From positions 1-6,846 of the forward strand of contig JAUWJJ010000060.1 in assembly GCA_030607765.1 (NCBI GenBank): DNA of 6,846 nucleotides, in the 5' to 3' direction. Numbering within the stretch: the first letter of the stretch is position 1; each line of letters starts with the position of its first letter. The position numbers were made by a program, and so were the translations under genes. The notes below the pieces were generated by a model, which had not been told where the DNA came from, ran no database searches, and saw nothing but the letters and a program-made list of their open reading frames with translations. This DNA is from Candidatus Aerophobota bacterium (GTDB lineage: Bacteria > Aerophobota > Aerophobia > Aerophobales > B3-G15). Shown here piece by piece: positions 1 through 5,632 of the stretch.

Positions 1-18
1 CCTAAAGGTCTGCACTAC
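1..18 (-). repeat. REP-like palindromic unit, minus orientation, cut by the window edge
   Basis: Read on the minus strand this begins GTAGTGCAGACCTTTAGG. It matches the start of the plus-strand unit at 37-54 at 14 of 18 positions. The two GTAG heads face each other across 18 nt (19-36), so 1-60 forms a head-to-head inverted pair. The palindrome body is incomplete because the window starts inside it. Orientation and similarity are seen directly; calling it a REP element is inference from the shared GTAG head and the neighbouring units. Confidence 0.6.
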
Positions 19-36
19 TGATGTTGCTGATGCTCC

Positions 37-60
37 GTAGCGCAGGTCTTTAGACCTGCC
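37..60 (+). repeat. REP-like unit: GTAGC head plus 8-bp palindrome
   Basis: A GTAGC head (37-41) is followed by a perfect inverted repeat, GCAGGTCT (42-49) and AGACCTGC (52-59), with a 2-nt centre. A GTAG tetranucleotide at the foot of a short hairpin is the known signature of REP sequences recognised by RAYT/TnpA-REP transposases. There is no T-run after it on either strand, so it is not a classic intrinsic terminator. The stem sequence differs from the units at 96-186 but the head and layout are the same. Confidence 0.65.
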
Positions 61-95
61 GTAATAGTTTAGTTTTTCTAAAATTTTCTTAAGAA

Positions 96-122
96 GTAGC
101 TGCCCAATTCATTGGGCGAATT
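96..122 (+). repeat. REP-like 27-nt unit 1
   Basis: GTAGC head at 96-100, then a perfect 7-bp stem GCCCAAT (102-108) / ATTGGGC (111-117) around TC, then the tail GAATT. It abuts the next unit with no spacer. Together with the units at 123 and 160 it forms a small tandem cluster downstream of the 3' end of the Nif3-family gene, a usual extragenic position for REPs. Confidence 0.7.
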
Positions 123-149
123 GTAGCTGCCTGATTTATCAGGCGGTTT
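123..149 (+). repeat. REP-like 27-nt unit 2
   Basis: GTAGC head at 123-127, then a perfect 7-bp stem GCCTGAT (129-135) / ATCAGGC (138-144) around TT, then GGTTT. Compared with unit 1, two stem positions change on one arm and are matched by complementary changes on the other. This covariation shows that the fold is conserved rather than the letters. Confidence 0.7.
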
Positions 150-186
150 GTAGCGAATTGTAGCTGCCTGATTCATTGGGCGGGTT
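150..186 (+). repeat. Truncated REP-like head plus chimeric unit 3
   Basis: Positions 150-159 carry only a GTAGC head followed by GAATT, a unit whose palindrome is missing. A full 27-nt unit follows at 160-186. Its left arm GCCTGAT (166-172) equals that of unit 2 and its right arm ATTGGGC (175-181) equals that of unit 1. The stem therefore pairs through two G-T wobbles in the plus-strand RNA and would contain two A-C mismatches in the minus-strand RNA. A 21-nt direct repeat links 116-136 with 153-173. Confidence 0.65.
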
Positions 187-204
187 TAATGCGCTCACAC
201 CAAA

Positions 205-957
205 TTAATAGCCAGTGGGAAGATATAAGAATTTTAGCTTTAAATTAAATTTATTCTTTAAATGCTTGCCTATTGCTTTTACTCCAAGAGTTTCACCTAT
301 ATAGTGTCCGGTAAAGATAACATTGATTTTTTCTTCCTTAGCCATCCAGTAATAGCTATGTTTTGGCTCACCAGTTACATAGGCATCCAATCTTAGCTCA
401 ATAGCCTGGGGAAGAAGATCCAGTGCATCTCCACTAACGTAGCCTAATCTCTTAATTTCTTTGGAACCAAAATCCCAAACAACAGGATTTACCTTCAGTT
501 TATCCTTTAAATCTTTCACTAAATCTTCTAATTTACGAGGAGACTCAAAGAATACTTCCTTACCTATAAGAAGGTCATTATAATTCCCAAAGTCCTTTTT
601 TACTGGCCAGGCAAGTAATTTAGCTGCCTGAGCATTATTACCAAACTCAGGATGTATATCCAAGGGAAGATGAGCTACATAAAGGGCTATGTTCTCCTCA
701 ATGAGAAATTTTATTCTTCTGTAAAGTCCTCCAGATAAAGGGAGAGACTCACCCCACCACAGTCCATGATGAACGAAGAGAAAATCTGCTCCTGCCTGTT
801 TTGCTTTTATAAAAGTATCCAGTGATGCATCCACAGCTAAGGCTACCTTGTTTACCTTCTCTGTATTATCTACTACTAAACCATTAAGACTTTTATCCTT
901 AATTTCTCTAATTTTAAGTAGCTCATTTAGGTAATTAGCTAACTTTCTGGCTTCCAT
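205..957 (-). CDS. Nif3/YbgI-like dinuclear metal-center protein
   Basis: A 250-residue member of the Nif3 family (also annotated as GTP cyclohydrolase I type 2 homolog), which forms toroidal hexamers with a two-metal site in each subunit. Its physiological substrate is unsettled. The metal-ligand motifs are all visible: FVHHG gives His63 and His64, AHLPLDIHPEFGNN (residues 95-108) includes His96 and Asp100, and TGHYIGETLG gives His218 and Glu222. This spacing closely matches Escherichia coli YbgI. The length fits the short form without the extra domain inserted in some Firmicute homologs. No signal peptide is seen, so it is probably cytosolic. The ATG at 957 is preceded by AAAAAGG about 11 nt upstream, a weakly placed ribosome site. 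The gene is divergent from the DUF401 gene and ends against the REP-like cluster. In Firmicutes nif3 genes often lie near the primary sigma gene, as here, but in this window it is separated and inverted. Confidence 0.93.
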   Translation of the reverse strand: MEARKLANYLNELLKIREIKDKSLNGLVVDNTEKVNKVALAVDASLDTFIKAKQAGADFLFVHHGLWWGESLPLSGGLYRRIKFLIEENIALYVAHLPLDIHPEFGNNAQAAKLLAWPVKKDFGNYNDLLIGKEVFFESPRKLEDLVKDLKDKLKVNPVVWDFGSKEIKRLGYVSGDALDLLPQAIELRLDAYVTGEPKHSYYWMAKEEKINVIFTGHYIGETLGVKAIGKHLKNKFNLKLKFLYLPTGY

Positions 958-1002
958 AAAGTTAATACCTTTTTGTTTCGTAAATGTTTTGGAGACAAAC
1001 TC

Positions 1003-1030
1003 ACTATAGCTTATTTTTAAGATAGGTCAA
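1003..1030 (-). promoter_or_regulatory. Predicted sigma-70 promoter for the Nif3-family gene
   Basis: On the minus strand, TTGACC (1030-1025, 5 of 6 matches to the -35 consensus) and TATAGT (1008-1003, 5 of 6 matches to the -10) are 16 nt apart. Transcription would start near 996, leaving a leader of about 40 nt before the ATG at 957. The opposing promoter's -35 starts only 8 nt away. Confidence 0.6.
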
Positions 1031-1038
1031 AGAATAGC

Positions 1039-1066
1039 TTGTATTTTCGTCAATTTTTTGTATAAT
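1039..1066 (+). promoter_or_regulatory. Predicted promoter for the DUF401 gene
   Basis: A perfect TATAAT (1061-1066) lies 16 nt after a weak -35, TTGTAT (1039-1044, only 3 of 6 matches). The predicted start near 1073 leaves a leader of roughly 30-50 nt. The weak -35 means an activator may help, but no operator is obvious. Confidence 0.55.
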
Positions 1067-1105
1067 GACGCATTTAGTGGATTTATGCCTTACAAAGAAG
1101 GGTAA

Positions 1106-2290
1106 ATGAGGGTACAGTTGATGAAGAAAAAAATTGATCTTGGATTGATTATACTATTGGCTTCATTCTTGGTGGGGATTCTCTGTCGAATGCGGATTAC
1201 TACAATTTTAGAAAATTTCCTTTTCGCTGTGATTGAACCTACTACTCTTAAGTTGGTGGGAAGCATTTTACTTATCTTCATCTTGGGTAATCTTTTAAAT
1301 GAGGGAGGAAACTTGAGGAATATTAACTCTTCCCTCGAGGCACTCATTAAAGATAGACGGGTGACACTGGTTATCCCTTCTATGTTGATAGGACTTTTGC
1401 CTGTGGCTGCAGGAGCGATGCTCTCAGCTCCTATTGTGGAGGAATCCGGGAATAAGATGGGGTTGACTGCTGAAAATAAAACTTTCCTGAATTACTGGTT
1501 TCGCCATATCTGGGAATACACCTGGCCGCTTTACCCAGGACTTATTTTAGTCAGCGCAATCCTTAACGTTCCCTTGGAGAGAATCGTGCTTGCTCAGTTG
1601 CCTCTAACATTAGCTGCTATTCTTTCTGGATGTATATTTGGACTGAGAAAAATTCCCTATGAGCCATCCCCTGGAAGACAAAAAAGTAAGATTGCAAAGG
1701 GAATTTGTAGTTTTCTTCTCAGTGCCTGGCCTATTTTAGCTGTTGTTTTTTTTGTTTTAGTGCTTAAATTGGAGCTAATCCTTTATTTGTTAATAATTAT
1801 ATTATTTGTTCTCATAACAACAAAGATAAAGAGGAAAAGACTGTTTGTTGTCCTTAAAAATAGTATATCTTTGAGGATGATTCTTTTAATAATTTCGGTG
1901 ATGGTATTTAAAAGAGTTCTTGAGAATTCTGGCTTACTATCGAAGGTCCCTGAAATCTTTAATTATTTAAGAATTTCTCCTTTAGTTGTATTGTTTTCCA
2001 TTCCACTTTTTATTGGTCTTCTCACCGGGCTTACCCATGCTTTTGTGGGGGTTGCCTTTCCCATACTTTTGTCATTTATTAAAATTAATAATCCCAATTT
2101 AACCTATGTAATGTTAGCCTATGCCGGTGGATTTGCAGGAGTTCTCCTTTCCCCTGTGCATTTATGTCTTATCGTGACAAGGAATTATTTCAAGGCAAAT
2201 CTTTCCCGGGGGTATAAATTACTCCTTTTACCCGTTGTCTTTGTTGTATTGATAGCCTTTATGATTGTATTCATCCAGAGATTTATTTAA
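1106..2290 (+). CDS. DUF401 family integral membrane protein, putative transporter
   Basis: A 394-residue, very hydrophobic protein with roughly ten to twelve predicted membrane segments, for example near residues 11-27, 48-65, 88-108, 141-158, 160-180, 204-240, 256-270, 292-325, 335-357 and 371-391. Landmarks are LPVAAGAMLSAPIVEES (98-114), NYWFRHIWEYTWPLYPG (129-145), GLTHAFVGVAFPI (308-320) and GGFAGVLLSPVHLCLIVT (341-358). I recognise these as DUF401, a family of unknown function in bacteria and archaea. The two Gly/Ser-Pro hairpin-like motifs, one per half, resemble the inverted-repeat layout of ion-transporter-superfamily carriers, so a solute or anion carrier is a reasonable guess, not a demonstrated role. 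The start is uncertain: ATG 1106 has AAGAAGGG very close (3 nt spacer), while ATG 1121 has GAGGG with an 8-nt spacer and begins MKKKID, a more typical membrane-protein N-terminus. The gene has its own promoter, and its 3' end overlaps the convergent aldolase gene by 8 nt. Confidence 0.85.
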   Translation: MRVQLMKKKIDLGLIILLASFLVGILCRMRITTILENFLFAVIEPTTLKLVGSILLIFILGNLLNEGGNLRNINSSLEALIKDRRVTLVIPSMLIGLLPVAAGAMLSAPIVEESGNKMGLTAENKTFLNYWFRHIWEYTWPLYPGLILVSAILNVPLERIVLAQLPLTLAAILSGCIFGLRKIPYEPSPGRQKSKIAKGICSFLLSAWPILAVVFFVLVLKLELILYLLIIILFVLITTKIKRKRLFVVLKNSISLRMILLIISVMVFKRVLENSGLLSKVPEIFNYLRISPLVVLFSIPLFIGLLTGLTHAFVGVAFPILLSFIKINNPNLTYVMLAYAGGFAGVLLSPVHLCLIVTRNYFKANLSRGYKLLLLPVVFVVLIAFMIVFIQRFI

Positions 2291-3212
2291 TCCATTTGCT
2301 TAGATAATCCCAGCTTCCTGCAATCTCATATTCTTCTTTAATTAAACGTTCTATTTCTGCAGCTACCTTCATCTGGGCAGTATCTATATCCTTTGGTTTT
2401 TCAGAAAGAGATTGCTCATAGATTTGTCGGATAGTAGTTCCTACATTAATTTTGGTTATACCATTTTGAACAGCTCCTATAATAGATGCTTTTTTAACTC
2501 CTGATCCCCCGTGAAGAACCAATGGGATTTTGGTAACCTGTGCCAATTCTCGAAGATGCTCTAAGTTAAGCCAAGCAGAAATCTTTTTTTTATCCTTGGC
2601 CAGCTCACTAATTGCTCCGTGAATGTTACCTATAGCCACTGAAAGCCAGTCCACCCCTGTTTCCTTTACAAAGCGCTCTGCTTGTTCTATCCTTGTAAAA
2701 CCTTTCTTGGTTTGAAAAAGCTCTTCATAGGAAGGAAGTGCTCCCTTCTCGTGACCAAGAACTGCACCAAGTTCAGCTTCTACTGGAACTCCTTGTTGGT
2801 GAGAAATATTTACAACTCTTTGGGTAATGGCTATATTTTCTTCCAAATTGAGTCTTGATCCATCAATCATTACCGAGTCATAACCAAGTTTTAAACCCAT
2901 TCGTATTAGATGTTCCCAATCAACTTTTTTTCCGTCCTCATCAATTGCTGGAATATGATCCAGGTGAAGACGGCTGAACTGTCGGCCGGCTAAGGCATAA
3001 TACCTCCTTGCTACTTCCCTGAAACTTTTAGCTCCGAACTTCTCTACATCGGGACGAGCTACTTCTACCAATCCAAAAGTATGAATTTTTATTAAGGTAT
3101 CCACTATAGGCTTAATCATAGGAAGATGGGCAACATTAAAGGCAGGAATAAGTATTCTGTGTTTGTAGGCTTGCCTCATAATTTGATCAAGAGGAACTTT
3201 TTCAGTAATCAT
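2283..3212 (-). CDS. Class II (zinc-dependent) fructose/ketose-bisphosphate aldolase family protein
   Basis: A 309-residue cytosolic TIM-barrel enzyme of the class II aldolase family. These enzymes cleave ketose 1,6-bisphosphates such as fructose-1,6-bisphosphate to dihydroxyacetone phosphate and an aldehyde. Visible motifs are IPAFNVAHLPMI (22-33), LHLDH with catalytic Asp85 and zinc ligand His86, GYDSVMIDGSRLNLEENI (110-127), VEAELG (144-149), GNIHG with zinc ligand His198, LHGGSG with zinc ligand His234 plus the phosphate loop, and KINVGT (254-259). Two features differ from the common form: about ten extra residues follow LHLDH, and Gly258 replaces the residue usually Asp or Asn in NIDT/NVNT. 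The first resembles a variant I associate with Thermotoga-type sequences. Substrate preference (fructose-, tagatose- or another bisphosphate, or a non-glycolytic sugar phosphate) cannot be fixed from sequence. The ATG at 3212 has AAAGGA 7 nt upstream. The gene is transcribed away from rpoD from its own promoter and is convergent with the DUF401 gene. Confidence 0.88.
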   Translation of the reverse strand: MITEKVPLDQIMRQAYKHRILIPAFNVAHLPMIKPIVDTLIKIHTFGLVEVARPDVEKFGAKSFREVARRYYALAGRQFSRLHLDHIPAIDEDGKKVDWEHLIRMGLKLGYDSVMIDGSRLNLEENIAITQRVVNISHQQGVPVEAELGAVLGHEKGALPSYEELFQTKKGFTRIEQAERFVKETGVDWLSVAIGNIHGAISELAKDKKKISAWLNLEHLRELAQVTKIPLVLHGGSGVKKASIIGAVQNGITKINVGTTIRQIYEQSLSEKPKDIDTAQMKVAAEIERLIKEEYEIAGSWDYLSKWIK

Positions 3213-3253
3213 CTTTTTTTCCTTTACGAGCTGTAATGACCTTAATATCCTCC

Positions 3254-3281
3254 AATATACCTTCCTTTACTTAATTGTCAA
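3254..3281 (-). promoter_or_regulatory. Predicted strong sigma-70 promoter for the aldolase gene
   Basis: On the minus strand, a perfect -35 TTGACA (3281-3276) is 16 nt from TATATT (3259-3254, 5 of 6 matches). The start would be near 3247, with a leader of about 35 nt containing the AAAGGA ribosome site. Confidence 0.7.
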
Positions 3282-3319
3282 GAATATAGGTTTGGTGCGA
3301 TAATAAATTCTTGACCAAT
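3274..3319. promoter_or_regulatory. Inverted repeat joining two divergent -35 boxes
   Basis: ATTGTCAAGAAT (3274-3285) and ATTCTTGACCAAT (3307-3319) are inverted copies with a perfect 8-bp core, TCAAGAAT (3278-3285) / ATTCTTGA (3307-3314), and a one-base difference outside it. Each arm contains the -35 box of one of the divergent promoters. Part of the symmetry is expected from two opposed TTGAC boxes, but the arms extend past them on both sides, so a shared operator is possible. Confidence 0.4.
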
Positions 3320-3339
3320 GAGAATATTTTTGCTATGAT
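3311..3339 (+). promoter_or_regulatory. Predicted strong extended -10 promoter for the rpoD operon
   Basis: TTGACC (3311-3316, 5 of 6 matches) is 17 nt from TATGAT (3334-3339, 5 of 6 matches), and TG at 3331-3332 forms an extended -10. Transcription should start near 3346. The ATG inside the -10 (3335) is therefore not a start codon, and it hits a stop after four codons. Confidence 0.72.
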
Positions 3340-3368
3340 CAACAACTAAAGAAAAATTTAAGAGATTT

Positions 3369-3376
3369 AAAAGGGA
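3369..3376 (+). promoter_or_regulatory. rpoD: Candidate ribosome binding site for an extended sigma factor start
   Basis: AAAAGGGA is the best Shine-Dalgarno-like site in the rpoD leader. It overlaps an in-frame stop (3368-3370), and codons from 3371 to 3434 are open in the sigma frame. No ATG, GTG or TTG lies at suitable spacing; the in-frame codons there are ATA (3377), TTA (3380) and GTT (3383). The site bears on whether translation begins at a non-canonical codon upstream of TTG 3434. Confidence 0.4.
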
Positions 3377-3433
3377 ATATTAGTTAATAAAAAAACAAAG
3401 ATTAACTCGGCTTCCTCTTCTATAGAGAGATAT

Positions 3434-4537
3434 TTGAAGGAGATAGGGAAAACTCCCCTTCTTACGCCAGATGAGGAAAAAAAGTTAGCTATTAAAATAA
3501 AGAAACACAAGCAAAAATTAATCCATCTTGTTGTGAAATTAATTAAAATTGCTCAGAAGCACCCAAAGATAGTTGAGCTTTTTGAGAAAGAAGGTAAAGA
3601 TATCAAAGACTTGGAATATATAAAAGACAATATTGATAAAGTTAGGGAAGTATCTGATTTTTTAGAAAAAAAAAGAAAAGAGATCTGTCTTATCTTTGGT
3701 AGTAACCAGAGAAAAGTGAAGGAACTTTTTCAGCAAATGGAAAATATCAAGGCTAAGTATGAGTGGAATAGAAAGAAAATGATGAAAGCCAATCTAAGAT
3801 TAGTGGTGAGTTTTGCTAAAAAATATATTGGTAGAGGTGTTTCTTTTTCGGATCTTATTCAGGAAGGAAATATAGGTCTTTCCCGCGCTATAGATAAATT
3901 TGATTACCGGAGAGGAAAACGTTTTAGTACTTATGGCAGTTGGTGGATACGTCAATCTTTATCTCGGGCAATTACTGATCAATCCCGGTCTATTCGCCTA
4001 CCGGTGCATATAGTTCATCTATTAAAGAAGTTGACTATGATTTCTCGAGAATTAGAACAGGAGTTAGAAAGGGAACCTACCGCTGAGGAAATTGCCAAAA
4101 GAGCCAATATATCCCCGAAAAAGGTTAGAGAAATCTCAGGGCTAACTCAAAATACTGTGAGTCTTGAAATGCCTGTAGGTGAAGATAAAGATACCCCTAT
4201 GATTGATTTTGTCCCCAATGCTACTTGTCCTCCCCCGGTATACAAGCTTACCATTGATATGTTAAAAAAAGAGGTAAGAGACCTCTTAGAAAAAACAGTA
4301 ACCAATCCACGAGAGTTAGAAATTTTAAAGCTTAGATATGGACTGGAAGAAAAGGGAGGGTATTCTTTAAGGGAAATTGGAAAAGAATACGGAGTAAGTA
4401 GAGAAAGAATCAGGCAAATTCAGGAAAGAGCCCTCAAAAAGTTACGTGCCTCAGCAGAGGAAAAAGGGCTGAGAAGTTATCTGGAGCTGCTGGATAGCTT
4501 AAGATCCCAATTTGAGGAAACTTACGCCGCCAAATAA
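3434..4537 (+). CDS. rpoD: RNA polymerase sigma-70 factor, primary (RpoD/SigA) type
   Basis: Sigma factor that directs RNA polymerase to -10/-35 promoters. The coordinates use TTG 3434 as start, giving 367 residues. Conserved segments are the remains of region 1.2 (KEIGKTPLLTPDEE, residues 2-15), region 2 (about 116-188, with NLRLVVSFAKKY, DLIQEGNIGL and the -10 reading motif YRRGKRFSTYGSWWIRQ), region 3 (about 189-262) and region 4 (about 289-340, with LREIGKEYGVSRERIRQIQ, the -35-reading helix-turn-helix). Region 1.1 is absent. Between 1.2 and 2 lies a Lys-rich segment of about 100 residues, variable in this family. In the -10 helix Gln173 is kept, but Ser177 stands where E. coli has Thr440. 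About 17 extra residues follow region 4.2. The frame stays open and homologous upstream of TTG (SSIERYL matches the start of region 1.2), so the real N-terminus is probably longer, yet no ordinary start codon exists there. It is the first gene of the operon; ychF follows 15 nt later. Confidence 0.93.
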   Translation: MKEIGKTPLLTPDEEKKLAIKIKKHKQKLIHLVVKLIKIAQKHPKIVELFEKEGKDIKDLEYIKDNIDKVREVSDFLEKKRKEICLIFGSNQRKVKELFQQMENIKAKYEWNRKKMMKANLRLVVSFAKKYIGRGVSFSDLIQEGNIGLSRAIDKFDYRRGKRFSTYGSWWIRQSLSRAITDQSRSIRLPVHIVHLLKKLTMISRELEQELEREPTAEEIAKRANISPKKVREISGLTQNTVSLEMPVGEDKDTPMIDFVPNATCPPPVYKLTIDMLKKEVRDLLEKTVTNPRELEILKLRYGLEEKGGYSLREIGKEYGVSRERIRQIQERALKKLRASAEEKGLRSYLELLDSLRSQFEETYAAK

Positions 4538-4552
4538 GAGGTTATTTATCTT

Positions 4553-5632
4553 ATGCAAGTTGGTATTATAGGTTTGCCTAATGCCGGTAAATCTACTCTT
4601 TTTAATGCTATTACTAAGGGAGGAGCTCGAGTAGCTATCTTTCCTTTTTGTACTATTTCTCCCAATGTGGGGATGACCCCAGTTCCCGATCCTCGCTTAG
4701 AGGAATTGGTCAGGTTAATAAATCCACAAAAGGTTACCCCAGCAGAGATTGAGTTTGTAGATGTAGCAGGACTGGTCAAGGGTGCTCATCAAGGTGAGGG
4801 ATTGGGAAATGAGTTTTTAAGTAGAATAAGAGGAGTGGATGTATTAGTGGAAGTAGCAAGATGCTTCGAGGAAGAAATATCACATCCTGAAGGAAGTGTT
4901 GATCCAGTTAGAGATGTACAAATTGTAGAATTAGAACTTTTTCTCTCCGATTTGGAAATAGTTAAGCGAAGATTGACAAAATTGAATAAATTAGTAAAAT
5001 CAGGAGCTAAGGAAGCTAAGCAAAAATTGATGATAATGGAAAAACTAAGAGATGCGCTGGAAAAAGGAGAATCCCCAAAAAAAGTTTGTTCAGAAAAAGA
5101 GGAACTGATAAGAGATGATGGGTTTCTCTCTCTAAAACCTATAATCTATGTAGCTAATATTGGAGAGAAAGATTTAAATTTTCCCTCTTCCTTACTGGTT
5201 AATTTAAGAGAATATATTCTGAAAAAAAATGAGAGGATGATAGAGATTTGTGCTCATCTGGAAATGGAGTTAAATGAGTTATCTTTTGAGGAACAAAAAG
5301 AGTTTATTGAAGGTATGGGAATAAAAAGGAAAGGCGTAGATCAGCTTATAGAAGAGACTTACCATTTGCTAAATTTAATAACTTTTTTTACCGGTACCGG
5401 TGGTGAGGAAGTAAGAGCTTGGGCAGTAAAGGAAGGTGCCTCTGTTCTTCAGGCAGCGGGAAAAGTTCATTCTGATATGCAAAAAGGGTTTATTCGAGCA
5501 GAGATAATTACTGTAGATGAACTCTTAAAACTTGGATCTCTAAAAAAAGTTAGAGAAGAAGGAAGATTAACTGTGGAGGGAAAAGATTATCTGGTGAAGG
5601 ATGGAGATGTTATCCACTTTAGATTTAATTAA
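4553..5632 (+). CDS. ychF: Redox-regulated ATPase YchF (OBG-family P-loop NTPase)
   Basis: A 359-residue cytosolic Obg-family protein. YchF/OLA1 prefers ATP over GTP, binds ribosomes and is linked to stress and translation control. The G domain shows G1 GLPNAGKS (7-14), the G2 threonine in PFCTISPNVG (Thr34), G3 DVAGLVKGAHQGEGLGN (70-86) with Leu after DxxG where Ras has the catalytic Gln, and the altered G4 NIGE (202-205) that explains the loss of GTP specificity. A Lys/Glu-rich helical insert (about 125-190) forms the coiled coil. The C-terminal TGS domain (about 275-359) has TGTGGEEVRAWAVKEGA, HSDMQKGFIRAEII and the ending EGKDYLVKDGDVIHFRFN. Full length and intact. The ATG has AAGAGG about 11 nt upstream, overlapping the rpoD stop. 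Its stop overlaps the rpsF ribosome site, so coupled translation is likely. The ychF-rpsF-ssb-rpsR order is also known from Bacillus subtilis. Confidence 0.97.
   Translation: MQVGIIGLPNAGKSTLFNAITKGGARVAIFPFCTISPNVGMTPVPDPRLEELVRLINPQKVTPAEIEFVDVAGLVKGAHQGEGLGNEFLSRIRGVDVLVEVARCFEEEISHPEGSVDPVRDVQIVELELFLSDLEIVKRRLTKLNKLVKSGAKEAKQKLMIMEKLRDALEKGESPKKVCSEKEELIRDDGFLSLKPIIYVANIGEKDLNFPSSLLVNLREYILKKNERMIEICAHLEMELNELSFEEQKEFIEGMGIKRKGVDQLIEETYHLLNLITFFTGTGGEEVRAWAVKEGASVLQAAGKVHSDMQKGFIRAEIITVDELLKLGSLKKVREEGRLTVEGKDYLVKDGDVIHFRFN

Noticed and set aside
42..181. Intrinsic terminators for the Nif3-family gene
   Set aside because: The hairpins are not followed by a T-run on either strand, and the repeated GTAG head fits REP elements better.
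96..186. Small CRISPR array
   Set aside because: The units are palindromic and abut each other with no unique spacers, they vary in the stem, and no cas gene is present.
1090..1347. Minus-strand open frame opposite the 5' end of the DUF401 gene
   Set aside because: It lies within a real gene on the other strand, has no recognisable motif, and its composition mirrors the opposite coding frame.
3335..3349. ATG at 3335 as a start for the sigma factor
   Set aside because: It lies inside the predicted -10 box and meets an in-frame stop after four codons.
3389..3395. Frameshift at the A7 run hiding an upstream sigma start
   Set aside because: Both alternative frames meet stops just upstream (3381-3383, and 3385-3390) with no start codon between, so a single indel would not restore a normal start.
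4546..4779. Minus-strand open frame opposite ychF
   Set aside because: It is the antisense of the conserved P-loop region of ychF, with no family resemblance.
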